A stretch of DNA of 45,817 nt, taken from NCBI GenBank assembly GCA_016281255.1, contig JAEEIG010000209.1:1-45817 (forward strand), read 5' to 3'. The notes beneath the pieces are model-generated. The model was not told the DNA's origin. It saw only the letters and a list, made by a program, of their open reading frames with translations, and searched no databases. The translations under genes and the position numbers were made by a program. Positions 16,619 through 25,487 of this stretch are shown here, piece by piece (positions within the stretch are counted from its first letter, which is position 1; each line of letters opens with the position of its first letter). The stretch comes from Bacteroidales bacterium. Lineage in GTDB: Bacteria; Bacteroidota; Bacteroidia; Bacteroidales; WCHB1-69.

Positions 16619-16996
16619 CTACTTGACAGTAATGGTTACATCTCTGGTGCGTACAGGCTCGTTGACATTATCCCTTGCATATACAAAATGGAGTGTCTGT
16701 GTCCCTTTCTCGACAGCCTCGAACTTCCAGAAACGATGGCTTGACGCACCAACCATACCCTTCGGGGCGTTGCTGGTGTAGCGGTCGCCTACACTTTTCA
16801 CCACATTGATCTCGTCTTCATTCACCAGCTGCCACCAGAATCCGGTTGAAGCATTGGTGATGAACTCAATCTCACACGACTGACCCTTTTTGAGCACAAT
16901 TTCGTTCGTCTCCTTGTCCACGGAAAGCAACTTCTTTTGTGCCTGGCAACCCATGAACAAGCATATTACTGCGCTTACATAGAGGATTTTCTTCAT
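16619..16996 (-). CDS. Chagasin-like (MEROPS I42) cysteine protease inhibitor, predicted lipoprotein
   Basis: Lipobox-like ICLFMGCQ; chagasin-type loops NASTGFWW, GMVGASS and a late RDVTI strand. Start set at MKKILYVSAV. Confidence 0.75.
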   Translation of the reverse strand: MKKILYVSAVICLFMGCQAQKKLLSVDKETNEIVLKKGQSCEIEFITNASTGFWWQLVNEDEINVVKSVGDRYTSNAPKGMVGASSHRFWKFEAVEKGTQTLHFVYARDNVNEPVRTRDVTITVK

Positions 16997-17015
16997 TTTT
17001 TTACATTTTAATGTG

Positions 17016-17023
17016 CAAAGATA
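17016..17023 (-). promoter_or_regulatory. -7 box upstream of the chagasin-like gene
   Basis: CAAAGATA on + (TATCTTTG on -), ~20 nt upstream of the predicted ATG. Confidence 0.5.
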
Positions 17024-17067
17024 CAATTTTTTTTAATAGACTTCCCTTGTTAAGAAAAATTTAAGTC

Positions 17068-17856
17068 TCAAACAAACTTCTTTTTGACCAAATTGATGAC
17101 AAAACCAGGCAGCAAGAAGCATAAAAAAAGGAAGAAATAGTTGATCGGACCCGGGATTTTGACCTTTCGGCCGTTCAAAGTGGCGCGGACACCTTTTTTG
17201 GCAATCTGCTCCGGAGACATCATCACCCCGATGGCACGCAACCGTTTTCGCATTTTCACCGGCAGGTTGTATAAATCCGTGTCCACTGCACCCGGACAGA
17301 CACAACAGACTTTCACTCCATAATGACTTAATTCATAGTGGATTCCTTTGGAAAACTTCAGCAAATAAGATTTGGAAGCTTGATAAGCGGCAATTGTCGG
17401 GAAGCTCATAAACGCGGTGATGGAAGAAGCGTTGAGGATGTATCCGCGCCCGCGGTCTTTCATCGCTTTGCCGAACAACACGCACAAATCTGCAGGCGCA
17501 GTGCAATGCAGCATTGTCATCTTGTGACTCAGCGCCATAGGTTTCTCCACCGCCGCCCCGAAATAGAACATGCCGGCGTTGTTGACCAGCACTTCGACCT
17601 CATAATGCCCGTCGTTACAGTAGTCGAAGAGCGCCTGTGCGGCATCCGACAAGGTCAAATCTTGATAATGCGCCACAATTCGAAGATGCGGAAACTGCGC
17701 CTGCAGCTTTTCTTGAGCCTGCGCATTCAAGTCTTCGCGATTGCTGACAATCAGAATGTTATATCCTTTCCGCGCCCATTCCTCCGCATAGGCGTACCCA
17801 ATACCGGAACTGCCTCCCGTGACCAGGGCGAAAGTATTCTTGTTCAAATTATCCAT
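17068..17856 (-). CDS. SDR-family oxidoreductase
   Basis: ALVTGGSSGIGYAYA, NNAGMFYFG, YILNASSITAFMSFPTIAAYQASKSYLLKFS. Confidence 0.93.
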   Translation of the reverse strand: MDNLNKNTFALVTGGSSGIGYAYAEEWARKGYNILIVSNREDLNAQAQEKLQAQFPHLRIVAHYQDLTLSDAAQALFDYCNDGHYEVEVLVNNAGMFYFGAAVEKPMALSHKMTMLHCTAPADLCVLFGKAMKDRGRGYILNASSITAFMSFPTIAAYQASKSYLLKFSKGIHYELSHYGVKVCCVCPGAVDTDLYNLPVKMRKRLRAIGVMMSPEQIAKKGVRATLNGRKVKIPGPINYFFLFLCFLLPGFVINLVKKKFV

Positions 17857-17873
17857 AGTTTTGGTGTTGACTG

Positions 17874-19076
17874 TTATGACAACATGGTTTTGGCTTTCAT
17901 GACGGCATTGACCAGTGCATCGGCCTCCTCGAAGGTGTTATAGAGCGCGAACGAAGCGCGGACAGTGCCGGGGATGCCGAAATGGGTCATGACGGGTTGC
18001 GTGCAATGATGTCCTGTGCGAACTGCAACTCCTTGATGATCAAGTAAAACACCCATATCATAGGGATGGATATTACCCACTAAGAAGGAGATGACGCCCG
18101 TTTTGTGCGCCGCCTCGCCAATGAAACGCATTCCGTCTATTTTGGCCAATTTTTCAGTAGTATAGGTCAGCAACTCCTGCTCGTAAGCGGCAATCTTTTC
18201 CAATCCTATACCTTCGATGTATTCGATGGCTTTGCGCAACCCGATGACATCGCCGACAGAGGGAGTGCCTGCCTCGAATTTGAAGGGCAAATCGTTGTAG
18301 GTAGTCTTCTCGAACGTCACGTCCCTGATCATCTCCCCACCGCCTTGGTATGGTTGCATCTCATTGAGCCACTTGTTTTTACCGTACATCACACCGATGC
18401 CCATCGGGGCATACATCTTATGTCCGGAAAAGCAGTAGAAGTCGCAATCGAGGGCCTGTACATCCACGGGGCTGTGGGCAACTGCCTGCGCTCCGTCGAT
18501 GAGCACCGGCACGTTGTGGTCGTGCGCGATGCGGATGACCTCCTCTATCGGGTTAACCGTACCCAACGAATTGGAAACATGCGCCACTGCCACGATACGG
18601 GTTCTGTCGGTGACAAGTTCTTGCAACTTGCTGATCATCAGCTCACCACGTCCGTCAAAGGGAAGCACTTTAAGCTTCGCCCCGCGCTCCTCGCAGACCA
18701 ACTGCCACGGGACAATGTTGGAGTGGTGCTCCATTTCGGAGACGACCACCTCGTCACCCTCCCGCAGGTAGGTGCGCCCAAACGAAGCCGCCACAAGGTT
18801 AATGGATTCCGTGGCACCACGTGTGAAGATGACCTCCTGGGTGGTCGCCGCGTTGATGTAGCGCCGCACTGCCTCGCGCGCCTGCTCGAACTCGTTGGTG
18901 GCCAACTGACTGAGACAATGCACGCCACGGTGGATGTTACTGTTGATGCGAAGGTAGTAATCGTTCAACGCATCTATCACTACCTGAGGCTTTTGCGTGG
19001 TCGCGGCATTGTCTAAATAGACTAACGGTTTGCCGTAAACCTTTTCGTTCAATATGGGGAAATCTGCTCTATTCAT
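17874..19076 (-). CDS. sufS: SufS-type cysteine desulfurase
   Basis: VYLDNAATTQKPQVVIDAL, RGATESINLVA, FSGHKMYAPMGIGVMYGK, RTGHHCTQPVM. Confidence 0.95.
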   Translation of the reverse strand: MNRADFPILNEKVYGKPLVYLDNAATTQKPQVVIDALNDYYLRINSNIHRGVHCLSQLATNEFEQAREAVRRYINAATTQEVIFTRGATESINLVAASFGRTYLREGDEVVVSEMEHHSNIVPWQLVCEERGAKLKVLPFDGRGELMISKLQELVTDRTRIVAVAHVSNSLGTVNPIEEVIRIAHDHNVPVLIDGAQAVAHSPVDVQALDCDFYCFSGHKMYAPMGIGVMYGKNKWLNEMQPYQGGGEMIRDVTFEKTTYNDLPFKFEAGTPSVGDVIGLRKAIEYIEGIGLEKIAAYEQELLTYTTEKLAKIDGMRFIGEAAHKTGVISFLVGNIHPYDMGVLLDHQGVAVRTGHHCTQPVMTHFGIPGTVRASFALYNTFEEADALVNAVMKAKTMLS

Positions 19077-19584
19077 GAGATTGCAAATTATCGTTATCTT
19101 CTGGATTTATAGGTTGTTGTATGTTGTTATCGTCTTGATTGTCAGATGGATTCATAAATCGCAACTGGGTGGCATACATCAATACCCACAACACTGAGGT
19201 GATGATGCCGTTCACACCCATGGCCACCATTCCGCCAATGACGAAATTCAGCACGCAGAATTCCAGGATTTTCCCAATTGTATAGACGTGAAAACCCGCC
19301 TTATTCAGCTTCACCAGCATCAGAAACGCACCAGTGAACAACATCGCCTCTATCACGGTGAGCATCAGATATTGCCAACTGGCGATGGAGGTGTACAAAT
19401 TGAGGATCTGCTCTGCCTGATCTGCCGGAAAAAGGTTCATCTCCTTGATCATTTCCATGGATTTCAGCATATAATCGGGTGAAATCGCCCAACAAATGTA
19501 GGCAATGGCGGAAAACACGGCATCTACCATCGTGATGATGCCCAAAATCCATAAAATCGGCGTTCTTTGCGGTTTATTCTCCAT
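19069..19584 (-). CDS. Hypothetical multi-pass membrane protein
   Basis: Four or so hydrophobic segments, polar acidic C-tail; overlaps the sufS start by 8 nt on the same strand. Confidence 0.7.
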   Translation of the reverse strand: MENKPQRTPILWILGIITMVDAVFSAIAYICWAISPDYMLKSMEMIKEMNLFPADQAEQILNLYTSIASWQYLMLTVIEAMLFTGAFLMLVKLNKAGFHVYTIGKILEFCVLNFVIGGMVAMGVNGIITSVLWVLMYATQLRFMNPSDNQDDNNIQQPINPEDNDNLQSHE

Positions 19585-19615
19585 ATTTATTCATTAAGTT
19601 CAAAAATGATGACCA

Positions 19616-20923
19616 TTATATCGTTTTCAAGAGATAAATTCCTCCCGGCTTTTGGACTTTAAACCGTTCGTCAGACCGCCAACCGACAATCCAGATGATT
19701 TGGTTGCCAGCGCACAGGAGGCGGATTTTCTCCTTCGTGAAGCGGTCGATTTTGTGGTCGGTGAAGAAATCGCTGAGCTTCTGCCGTCCCTTGGCGCCAA
19801 GAGGGTAAAAGTAATCGCCCGGCCGCCATGAACGAATCTGCAGCGGAAAAGTCAACTTCTCTTTCGGGACATACAAGATATCCGGATTCTTTTCGAATGC
19901 CATATTTTTCTGTGTTTCAAATTCTTCCACAACAAAATAGCGGCGTAGCGCTTCGACAGAATCGATTTCCACGACTGGATTGTTTTCTCCATTCCGAGAC
20001 TGGATAATCAAATAATCACGATCCACCAATAAGACGTGAGAGTCCGAGAAAAACTGTTTCCCCGGTTGAAGAACCGGGTCTCTCGACAATCTTTCACTCA
20101 CATCTGCAGAAAAGCCGAATCGTGCAAGAATCTCATACAAAATCAGTTCTTTGTCTTCATTAGCATTCAAAAGGTCGCGATTCACTCGCCATCGCCCTTC
20201 TTTTTCAGAAACGATTTTTTCTATATCCGATTCTATATGTTTCTGGAAATAAGCATATTGTCGTTGCAGAAGAGTACGTGTGCGCGCATTTGTCTGCAGG
20301 AACTGTGGATTCAGCTTCTCCAGCTGCGGGATAACAGAGTGGCGGATACGGTTTCGCGCAATCTGCTCATCGCGATTCGTAGAGTCCTCTACGTATTCAA
20401 TACTGTGATTGTCAGCATATTGACGGATTTCCTGTGCGGTAAACACCATCATGGGCCGGATGATTTTGCCATTCACGGGGGGAATGCCACGCAACCCTTT
20501 GAGACCGGTGCCGCGGGTCAGGTTCAACAGCATCGTCTCGGCAGCATCGGTGCCATGGTGGGCGATCACAAGATGGTCATAATCAGAGGAAATCTCCGAA
20601 AACCAGGTGTAGCGAAGCTCCCGTGCGACCATCTCCACCGATTTCCCGGAGTCTTTCTGGATTCTCAGGGTGTCGAATTCGCGAAGGAACAACGGAATTC
20701 GCCACTGGTCGGCGGTTTGTCGCACGAATTGCATGTCCCGGTCGGAATCCGCACCACGAAGATGGAAATTGCAGTGCGCCATGGCGAAATCCAGCCCCGC
20801 CTCGTGAAACATCGTGGCCGCGACCATCGAGTCCACGCCACCGCTCACCGCCAAGAGGTATCTTTTCCGCAGTGCGTCAGCCCCCGCCAAAACATGTAAC
20901 TCCTGTAAAAACCGTGATAGCAT
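19616..20923 (-). CDS. tilS: tRNA(Ile)-lysidine synthetase
   Basis: YLLAVSGGVDSMVAATMF PP-loop, AHCNFHLRGADSDRD, HHGTDAAETMLLNLTRGTGLKGLRGI. Confidence 0.96.
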   Translation of the reverse strand: MLSRFLQELHVLAGADALRKRYLLAVSGGVDSMVAATMFHEAGLDFAMAHCNFHLRGADSDRDMQFVRQTADQWRIPLFLREFDTLRIQKDSGKSVEMVARELRYTWFSEISSDYDHLVIAHHGTDAAETMLLNLTRGTGLKGLRGIPPVNGKIIRPMMVFTAQEIRQYADNHSIEYVEDSTNRDEQIARNRIRHSVIPQLEKLNPQFLQTNARTRTLLQRQYAYFQKHIESDIEKIVSEKEGRWRVNRDLLNANEDKELILYEILARFGFSADVSERLSRDPVLQPGKQFFSDSHVLLVDRDYLIIQSRNGENNPVVEIDSVEALRRYFVVEEFETQKNMAFEKNPDILYVPKEKLTFPLQIRSWRPGDYFYPLGAKGRQKLSDFFTDHKIDRFTKEKIRLLCAGNQIIWIVGWRSDERFKVQKPGGIYLLKTI

Positions 20924-20926
20924 CGT

Positions 20927-21901
20927 CTATGATTCCAGATCCGAACGGACTTTGAAGTAGCGACGGATTTCCATCTGCATATACTCGAACGATCCGAAAT
21001 TGACCGTTTTGGGAACTTCGTTCTTGCGCATCATCACCATGCCGGAGCTGACCCCCTCGATATAAGGCGTGATGTCGGTCTCCATCGCGAAGGTAAGCTC
21101 GAAATTTCTGATTGTCACGCGGTTGTAATTTCCGCTCACCTCTTCATACAGAATGCCGTTTTCCTCACAGAAGGCCTGCAGCTGCGGGATTGTGGCATCC
21201 CACATCTCGGGCTTGTCGGCGGGATTGAAATAGAAAACCACCGCATTGTAGTCGGGCAACGTATCAACAATTTCCGACTTCTCGAAACAGCCTTGGTCGT
21301 TGATGAAGAACTGCTCCACAAGTTTCGTTTTGCGGTGGAATTTCTCGGGATCGCGGATGAAATCCTGCTTGGTAGCCTTCGAAACAGAATGTATCCATTC
21401 GTACTCTTTCGTCGTGCGGAACTGCCCGTCGGCAAGCCGTAGGGTTTGCCAGCTTTCCGTTTCCAGCTCATCACCGCGCTGGTTGGCGACGCTGATAGCC
21501 ACGGGCAATACATCGAGGATGCGCTGAGTTCCGAATCCGGAGGTCGTGACCAAATAGCGCCATTCATGGTTTTCCGAATGCAACAGCCAAAGCTCGCGCC
21601 CGTCCGGCAGCCGCTCCACACACTCCACGCCCCACTCTTGGGGAAAATCACAACGCAGTGTCCATTTCCTGCCTTGAAAATCGGCGGCTTTCTCCAAAAA
21701 AGCGGCCAGCACCTCCTCTTGGAGCGGATAAAGCGTAGCCTGGCTATGGACATCGGCAACCAAAGTGTCACGGATGACCTCCATAGGATAAATGACCGTT
21801 TCTTCTATGTTTTCTTTATCTTTACTTCTTGACAAACAATTAGTTAGAAGAAAAGTCAATATTAAACACAAACAGATGGTTAAATGGTTTTTCTTCATCT
21901 T
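20927..21901 (-). CDS. Hypothetical lipoprotein
   Basis: Lipobox-like FLLTNC after MKKNHLTICLCLILT; -7 box TACCTTTG (21912-21919) upstream. MKKNHL start near 21898-21901. Confidence 0.7.
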   Translation of the reverse strand, partial: KMKKNHLTICLCLILTFLLTNCLSRSKDKENIEETVIYPMEVIRDTLVADVHSQATLYPLQEEVLAAFLEKAADFQGRKWTLRCDFPQEWGVECVERLPDGRELWLLHSENHEWRYLVTTSGFGTQRILDVLPVAISVANQRGDELETESWQTLRLADGQFRTTKEYEWIHSVSKATKQDFIRDPEKFHRKTKLVEQFFINDQGCFEKSEIVDTLPDYNAVVFYFNPADKPEMWDATIPQLQAFCEENGILYEEVSGNYNRVTIRNFELTFAMETDITPYIEGVSSGMVMMRKNEVPKTVNFGSFEYMQMEIRRYFKVRSDLES

Positions 21902-21965
21902 AAATTTTTTGCAAAGGTACAAAATTTCATAATCAGAGACCTATTGCTGCTTGAAGATTATTTCC

Positions 21966-21995
21966 TTGTGTATATTTTTAATTTATGTACATTTG
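21966..21995 (+). promoter_or_regulatory. Promoter of pepT
   Basis: TTG (21966-21968), 19 nt spacer, TACATTTG (21988-21995); divergent from a minus-strand -7 box at 21912-21919. Confidence 0.7.
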
Positions 21996-22056
21996 CCTTG
22001 GAACTTTGACAAAGAATTGTTTAGCAAAAATCATTAATAATCAAATCATTACAGAA

Positions 22057-23268
22057 ATGAAAGAGCTCTTATTAAAACGTTTCAGCAAGTATATTTCGTA
22101 TGCGACCACCGCGGATCCGGAATCCGAAACCTATCCGAGCACACAAGCTTTGCTTGACTTTGCCGATATGATGGTGGAAGAATTAAAAAATATTGGTTTA
22201 CAGAACGTTACAAAAGACCAACATGGTTATGTGACCGCTTTGCTGCCTTCCAATACGACCGAAAAACAGCCTGTTATCGGCTTCATGGCGCATCTGGACA
22301 CGGCACCCGACATGCCCGGCATCGCCGCTCCCGTGATTGTGCCCGAATACGACGGCGGCACCATCGTCCTTGACAAGGAATCCAACACAGTGCTCTCCCC
22401 CGAAGAGTTTCCTGAAATGCTGGATTACAAGGGGTTAACCATTCTCACCACCGACGGCAAGCATCTGCTCGGCGCCGACGACAAAGCCGGTGTGGCGGAG
22501 ATTGTCTGCGCAATGGAATACCTCATCCAACACCCCGAAATCAAGCACGGCGACATCAAGGTGGCCTTTTCGCACGACGAAGAGGTAGGCAACGGTGTGA
22601 AATTCTTTGACGTCGAGGCATTTGGCTGCGACTTCGCCTACACGATGGACGGCGGTGCCATCGGTGAGTTAGAGTTCGAGAACTTCAACGCCGCCGGCGC
22701 CAGCATCCACATCCAAGGCAAGAACATCCATCCGGGTTACGCCAAGAACAAAATGGTGAATTCCCAGCTTATCGCTATGGAACTCAACAACTTACTACCT
22801 GCCGCACAACGTCCCGAGCACACGCAGGACTACGAAGGTTTCTACCTGCTCACCAGCATCAATGGCACTGTGGAGGAGACGAAGATGTCGTACATCATCC
22901 GCAATCACGACAGAGCGCTCTTCGAATCGCAGAAAAAGTTCATGCAAGAGATTGTCAACTTCCTGAATGTCAAGTACAACAATTGCATCACTTGCGAAAT
23001 CAAGGACCAATACTACAACATGCGCGAAAAGGTGGAACCGGTCTATTATGTGGTGGAACGTGCCGTGAAGGCGATGAAGGAAGCGGACGTGGAACCGGTC
23101 ATCGTGCCCATCCGCGGCGGCACCGACGGCGCCAACCTTTCCTTCCGCAACCTGCCGTGTCCCAATATCTTCGCTGGCGGTCACAACTTCCACGGCAAAT
23201 ACGAATATGTGCCGTTGGAGTCGATGGTGAAAGCCACAGAGGTGATCATCAATATCGCAAAGTGCTAA
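22057..23268 (+). CDS. pepT: Peptidase T
   Basis: GFMAHLDTAPDMPG, LLGADDKAGVAEIV, FSHDEEVGNG, PIRGGTDGANLSFRNLPCPNIFAGGHNFHGKYEYVPLESM. Confidence 0.96.
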   Translation: MKELLLKRFSKYISYATTADPESETYPSTQALLDFADMMVEELKNIGLQNVTKDQHGYVTALLPSNTTEKQPVIGFMAHLDTAPDMPGIAAPVIVPEYDGGTIVLDKESNTVLSPEEFPEMLDYKGLTILTTDGKHLLGADDKAGVAEIVCAMEYLIQHPEIKHGDIKVAFSHDEEVGNGVKFFDVEAFGCDFAYTMDGGAIGELEFENFNAAGASIHIQGKNIHPGYAKNKMVNSQLIAMELNNLLPAAQRPEHTQDYEGFYLLTSINGTVEETKMSYIIRNHDRALFESQKKFMQEIVNFLNVKYNNCITCEIKDQYYNMREKVEPVYYVVERAVKAMKEADVEPVIVPIRGGTDGANLSFRNLPCPNIFAGGHNFHGKYEYVPLESMVKATEVIINIAKC

Positions 23269-23286
23269 CCACCGGAACAAGAAAAA

Positions 23287-23314
23287 GGCACGGATAAACA
23301 CCGTGCCTTTTTTT
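23287..23314 (+). terminator. Intrinsic terminator of pepT
   Basis: GGCACGG-ATAAACA-CCGTGCC followed by TTTTTTT. Confidence 0.9.
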
Positions 23315-23362
23315 AGATTACAAAAGCGAAAAAGTTGTATTTTTGCGCGCTTTTTCGCAGCA

Positions 23363-23434
23363 GGTCCTGTAGTTCAATGGATAGAACGAAAGTTTCCTAA
23401 ACTTTAAATTTGGGTTCGATTCCCAGCGGGACTA
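23363..23434 (+). tRNA. tRNA-Arg (anticodon CCT)
   Basis: Cloverleaf by eye: D-arm GTTC...GAAC, anticodon arm AAAGT-TTCCTAA-ACTTT (CCT), T-arm TTGGG-TTCGATT-CCCAG; CCA not encoded. Preceded by TATTTTTG (23338-23345). Confidence 0.9.
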
Positions 23435-23440
23435 CTTCTT

Positions 23441-24004
23441 TTAGAAATCATATCCCACCATCTCGCCGTGCGGGTGGATGATGGTGTAGCGGGTGAACCG
23501 CTCGTCAGCATCGAAACCGTCTCCATAATTCACTGATCCGTCACCTTTTACCTGTTTCACCTGCTTGGTGGAGTAGATGACGCGCCGCCGTTGGTCCCAA
23601 ATCACTTCGTCGGTAATGACGGAATCGTGGTTGACCAAGTCATAGATGACCACATTGTCGGTGGCCTTGAAGAGGTTGTTGTTGATCTGGCAGGCATAAT
23701 TGGCCGTGATGACAGCCTGCTTCCGCCCGAAATCATTGAACGAGGTGATGGTGATCCCCTTAGGACAATCCACGTAGGAGGTGTCGCCATTGTAGCGGTT
23801 GAGCATCGGGGTGTTCACAATAAAGCTGGTGCGGCCGGAATCGCTCACCGTAATGGTCATGTTCTCCGCAGATTCGTCCGGATACTTTCCTTCATACTCC
23901 AGCAACTGCGTTTTGCTACCGGAGGATTTACAAGCAGCAAAAAGCATCATAATGCACGAGGCGATTATGATGCTTTTGTTAACGTATTTAAGTCTGAACG
24001 ACAT
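23441..24004 (-). CDS. lptC: LptC-like LPS export periplasmic protein
   Basis: Lipobox MLFAAC; LptC-like beta-jellyroll pattern (ITANYACQINNNLFKATDNVVIYDLVNHDSVITDEVIWDQRRRVIYS); position in the coaX-OMP-TPR-lptC cluster. Confidence 0.8.
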   Translation of the reverse strand: MSFRLKYVNKSIIIASCIMMLFAACKSSGSKTQLLEYEGKYPDESAENMTITVSDSGRTSFIVNTPMLNRYNGDTSYVDCPKGITITSFNDFGRKQAVITANYACQINNNLFKATDNVVIYDLVNHDSVITDEVIWDQRRRVIYSTKQVKQVKGDGSVNYGDGFDADERFTRYTIIHPHGEMVGYDF

Positions 24005-24010
24005 TCAGGA

Positions 24011-25456
24011 TTATCTCACAGTCGTGTTCTCTTGGATCCAGCAACCCACGTGAACCGAGTCACCGCTCTTCAAACCGCGTTTGAACAGTTCGTCCTTGCT
24101 GGGGTATCTCAGTTTTGCACGATGGCTGTTGGCTTCGTTGGCGCAAGAGGGATCAACAGCGGCAGCCTTGGCGTATTTATCGGCGGCAGCCCATGCGTAA
24201 GCACCAGGAATTTCGTTGTCGCCGGAGCATCCACGAGAATAGAGGTCGCCGATCAGGATGTAAGCCCTGCCCATGTTGGGTTTCGCCTTAAGAGCTTCGT
24301 AAGCGGCGGCACGAGCCTCTGAGAGAGAACCTTTCAGTTGGTAAGCAAGAGCCAGCATGTAGTTGGCATCTGCAGCCTGCTCGTGCGTTTCACTCAGCTT
24401 CACAGCCTCTTTGAAGTAGCTGACCGTGGCGGAGAAGTCTTCGTCGTTTTTGTCCGTGGCATATTTCTTCAAGGTAAGGTTACCCATCATGTAGGCCGTG
24501 TTGCGGTTGGGGCTGGCTTTGTGGAGAATCGAAAGACCTTCAAGGAACACCGGACTGCTGGTGCATTCGCCCTTGAACATCGTGTTCACCATCTTGCTGA
24601 CAGCGCCCAGGTCGTTCTTGATCTCATCGAATTTCTTGGTGTAGAGCATATCCATCACTTCGCAAGAAGCATAAGGAGTCACAGCGTTGTTGACCTTGGC
24701 GAGGGTTTTGCGATAGTTCACGATAAGTTTCTGTTGGCGGGTGGTGTCGTTGATGAACTTTTTAGCCTGTTTGTCGAAAGCTATGCGATCCAACTCACCA
24801 TTGTCGAATTTCGCCTGCAGATCCTCCAAAGCGTCAACACTCTGTTCGTAGGATTTCGTGGCATTCAAGATGGAAAGGTCGATATAGTCCGTGGCACGCT
24901 CGTAAGCCTCAATCACGATGGAGGTGTCGCGTTTCGCCTTGGTCAAATTCTCTGCCAGCTGGAAATATGCGTCCCAAACGGCGGGTTGGGTGTTCTCCTT
25001 CTCCATTTCCACAGACTGGACAAACCATTCGAAAGCCTTTTCATACTCGCTTTTTCTGTAACGAATGGTATTGTAAGCCTTCAAGCCCAGACCGGAACCG
25101 GGGGTGAACTTGTCCGGGAAATAGGTGTTGCGGACATCAAACGTGTACATCAGGGAGTCGATAAGCATCTCGCGACGTGCGGAATCCTTCTCGTCTTTGA
25201 TCAGGTTCTGGAACAACGTCTGGGCATTGGTGTAGATGCCATCCCAAGAGCACGGGCTGTGTTGGATAACATACTGCCAGGCTTCGTAAGCATCCGAGTA
25301 AGCTTTGGCATTGTAGTAGGTACGGAAATTGGTGATCTGCTCAAGGCATTTCAAAGAATCGGCTTCATTGGCTCCGTATTTGAAGGAGCAAGGGGATTGC
25401 GCGAAGATGAAACTTCCGCTGAAAACCAATGCGATGATTGCTAAAATCTTTTTCAT
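24011..25456 (-). CDS. Secreted tetratricopeptide-repeat protein
   Basis: Signal peptide MKKILAIIALVFSGSFIFAQ; TPR-like helices (ADANYMLALAYQLKGSLSEARAAAYEALKAKPNMGRAYILIGDLY). Confidence 0.8.
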   Translation of the reverse strand: MKKILAIIALVFSGSFIFAQSPCSFKYGANEADSLKCLEQITNFRTYYNAKAYSDAYEAWQYVIQHSPCSWDGIYTNAQTLFQNLIKDEKDSARREMLIDSLMYTFDVRNTYFPDKFTPGSGLGLKAYNTIRYRKSEYEKAFEWFVQSVEMEKENTQPAVWDAYFQLAENLTKAKRDTSIVIEAYERATDYIDLSILNATKSYEQSVDALEDLQAKFDNGELDRIAFDKQAKKFINDTTRQQKLIVNYRKTLAKVNNAVTPYASCEVMDMLYTKKFDEIKNDLGAVSKMVNTMFKGECTSSPVFLEGLSILHKASPNRNTAYMMGNLTLKKYATDKNDEDFSATVSYFKEAVKLSETHEQAADANYMLALAYQLKGSLSEARAAAYEALKAKPNMGRAYILIGDLYSRGCSGDNEIPGAYAWAAADKYAKAAAVDPSCANEANSHRAKLRYPSKDELFKRGLKSGDSVHVGCWIQENTTVR

Positions 25457-25487
25457 TTTTTCGTTTTTTATAGGGTTATTACTTATA

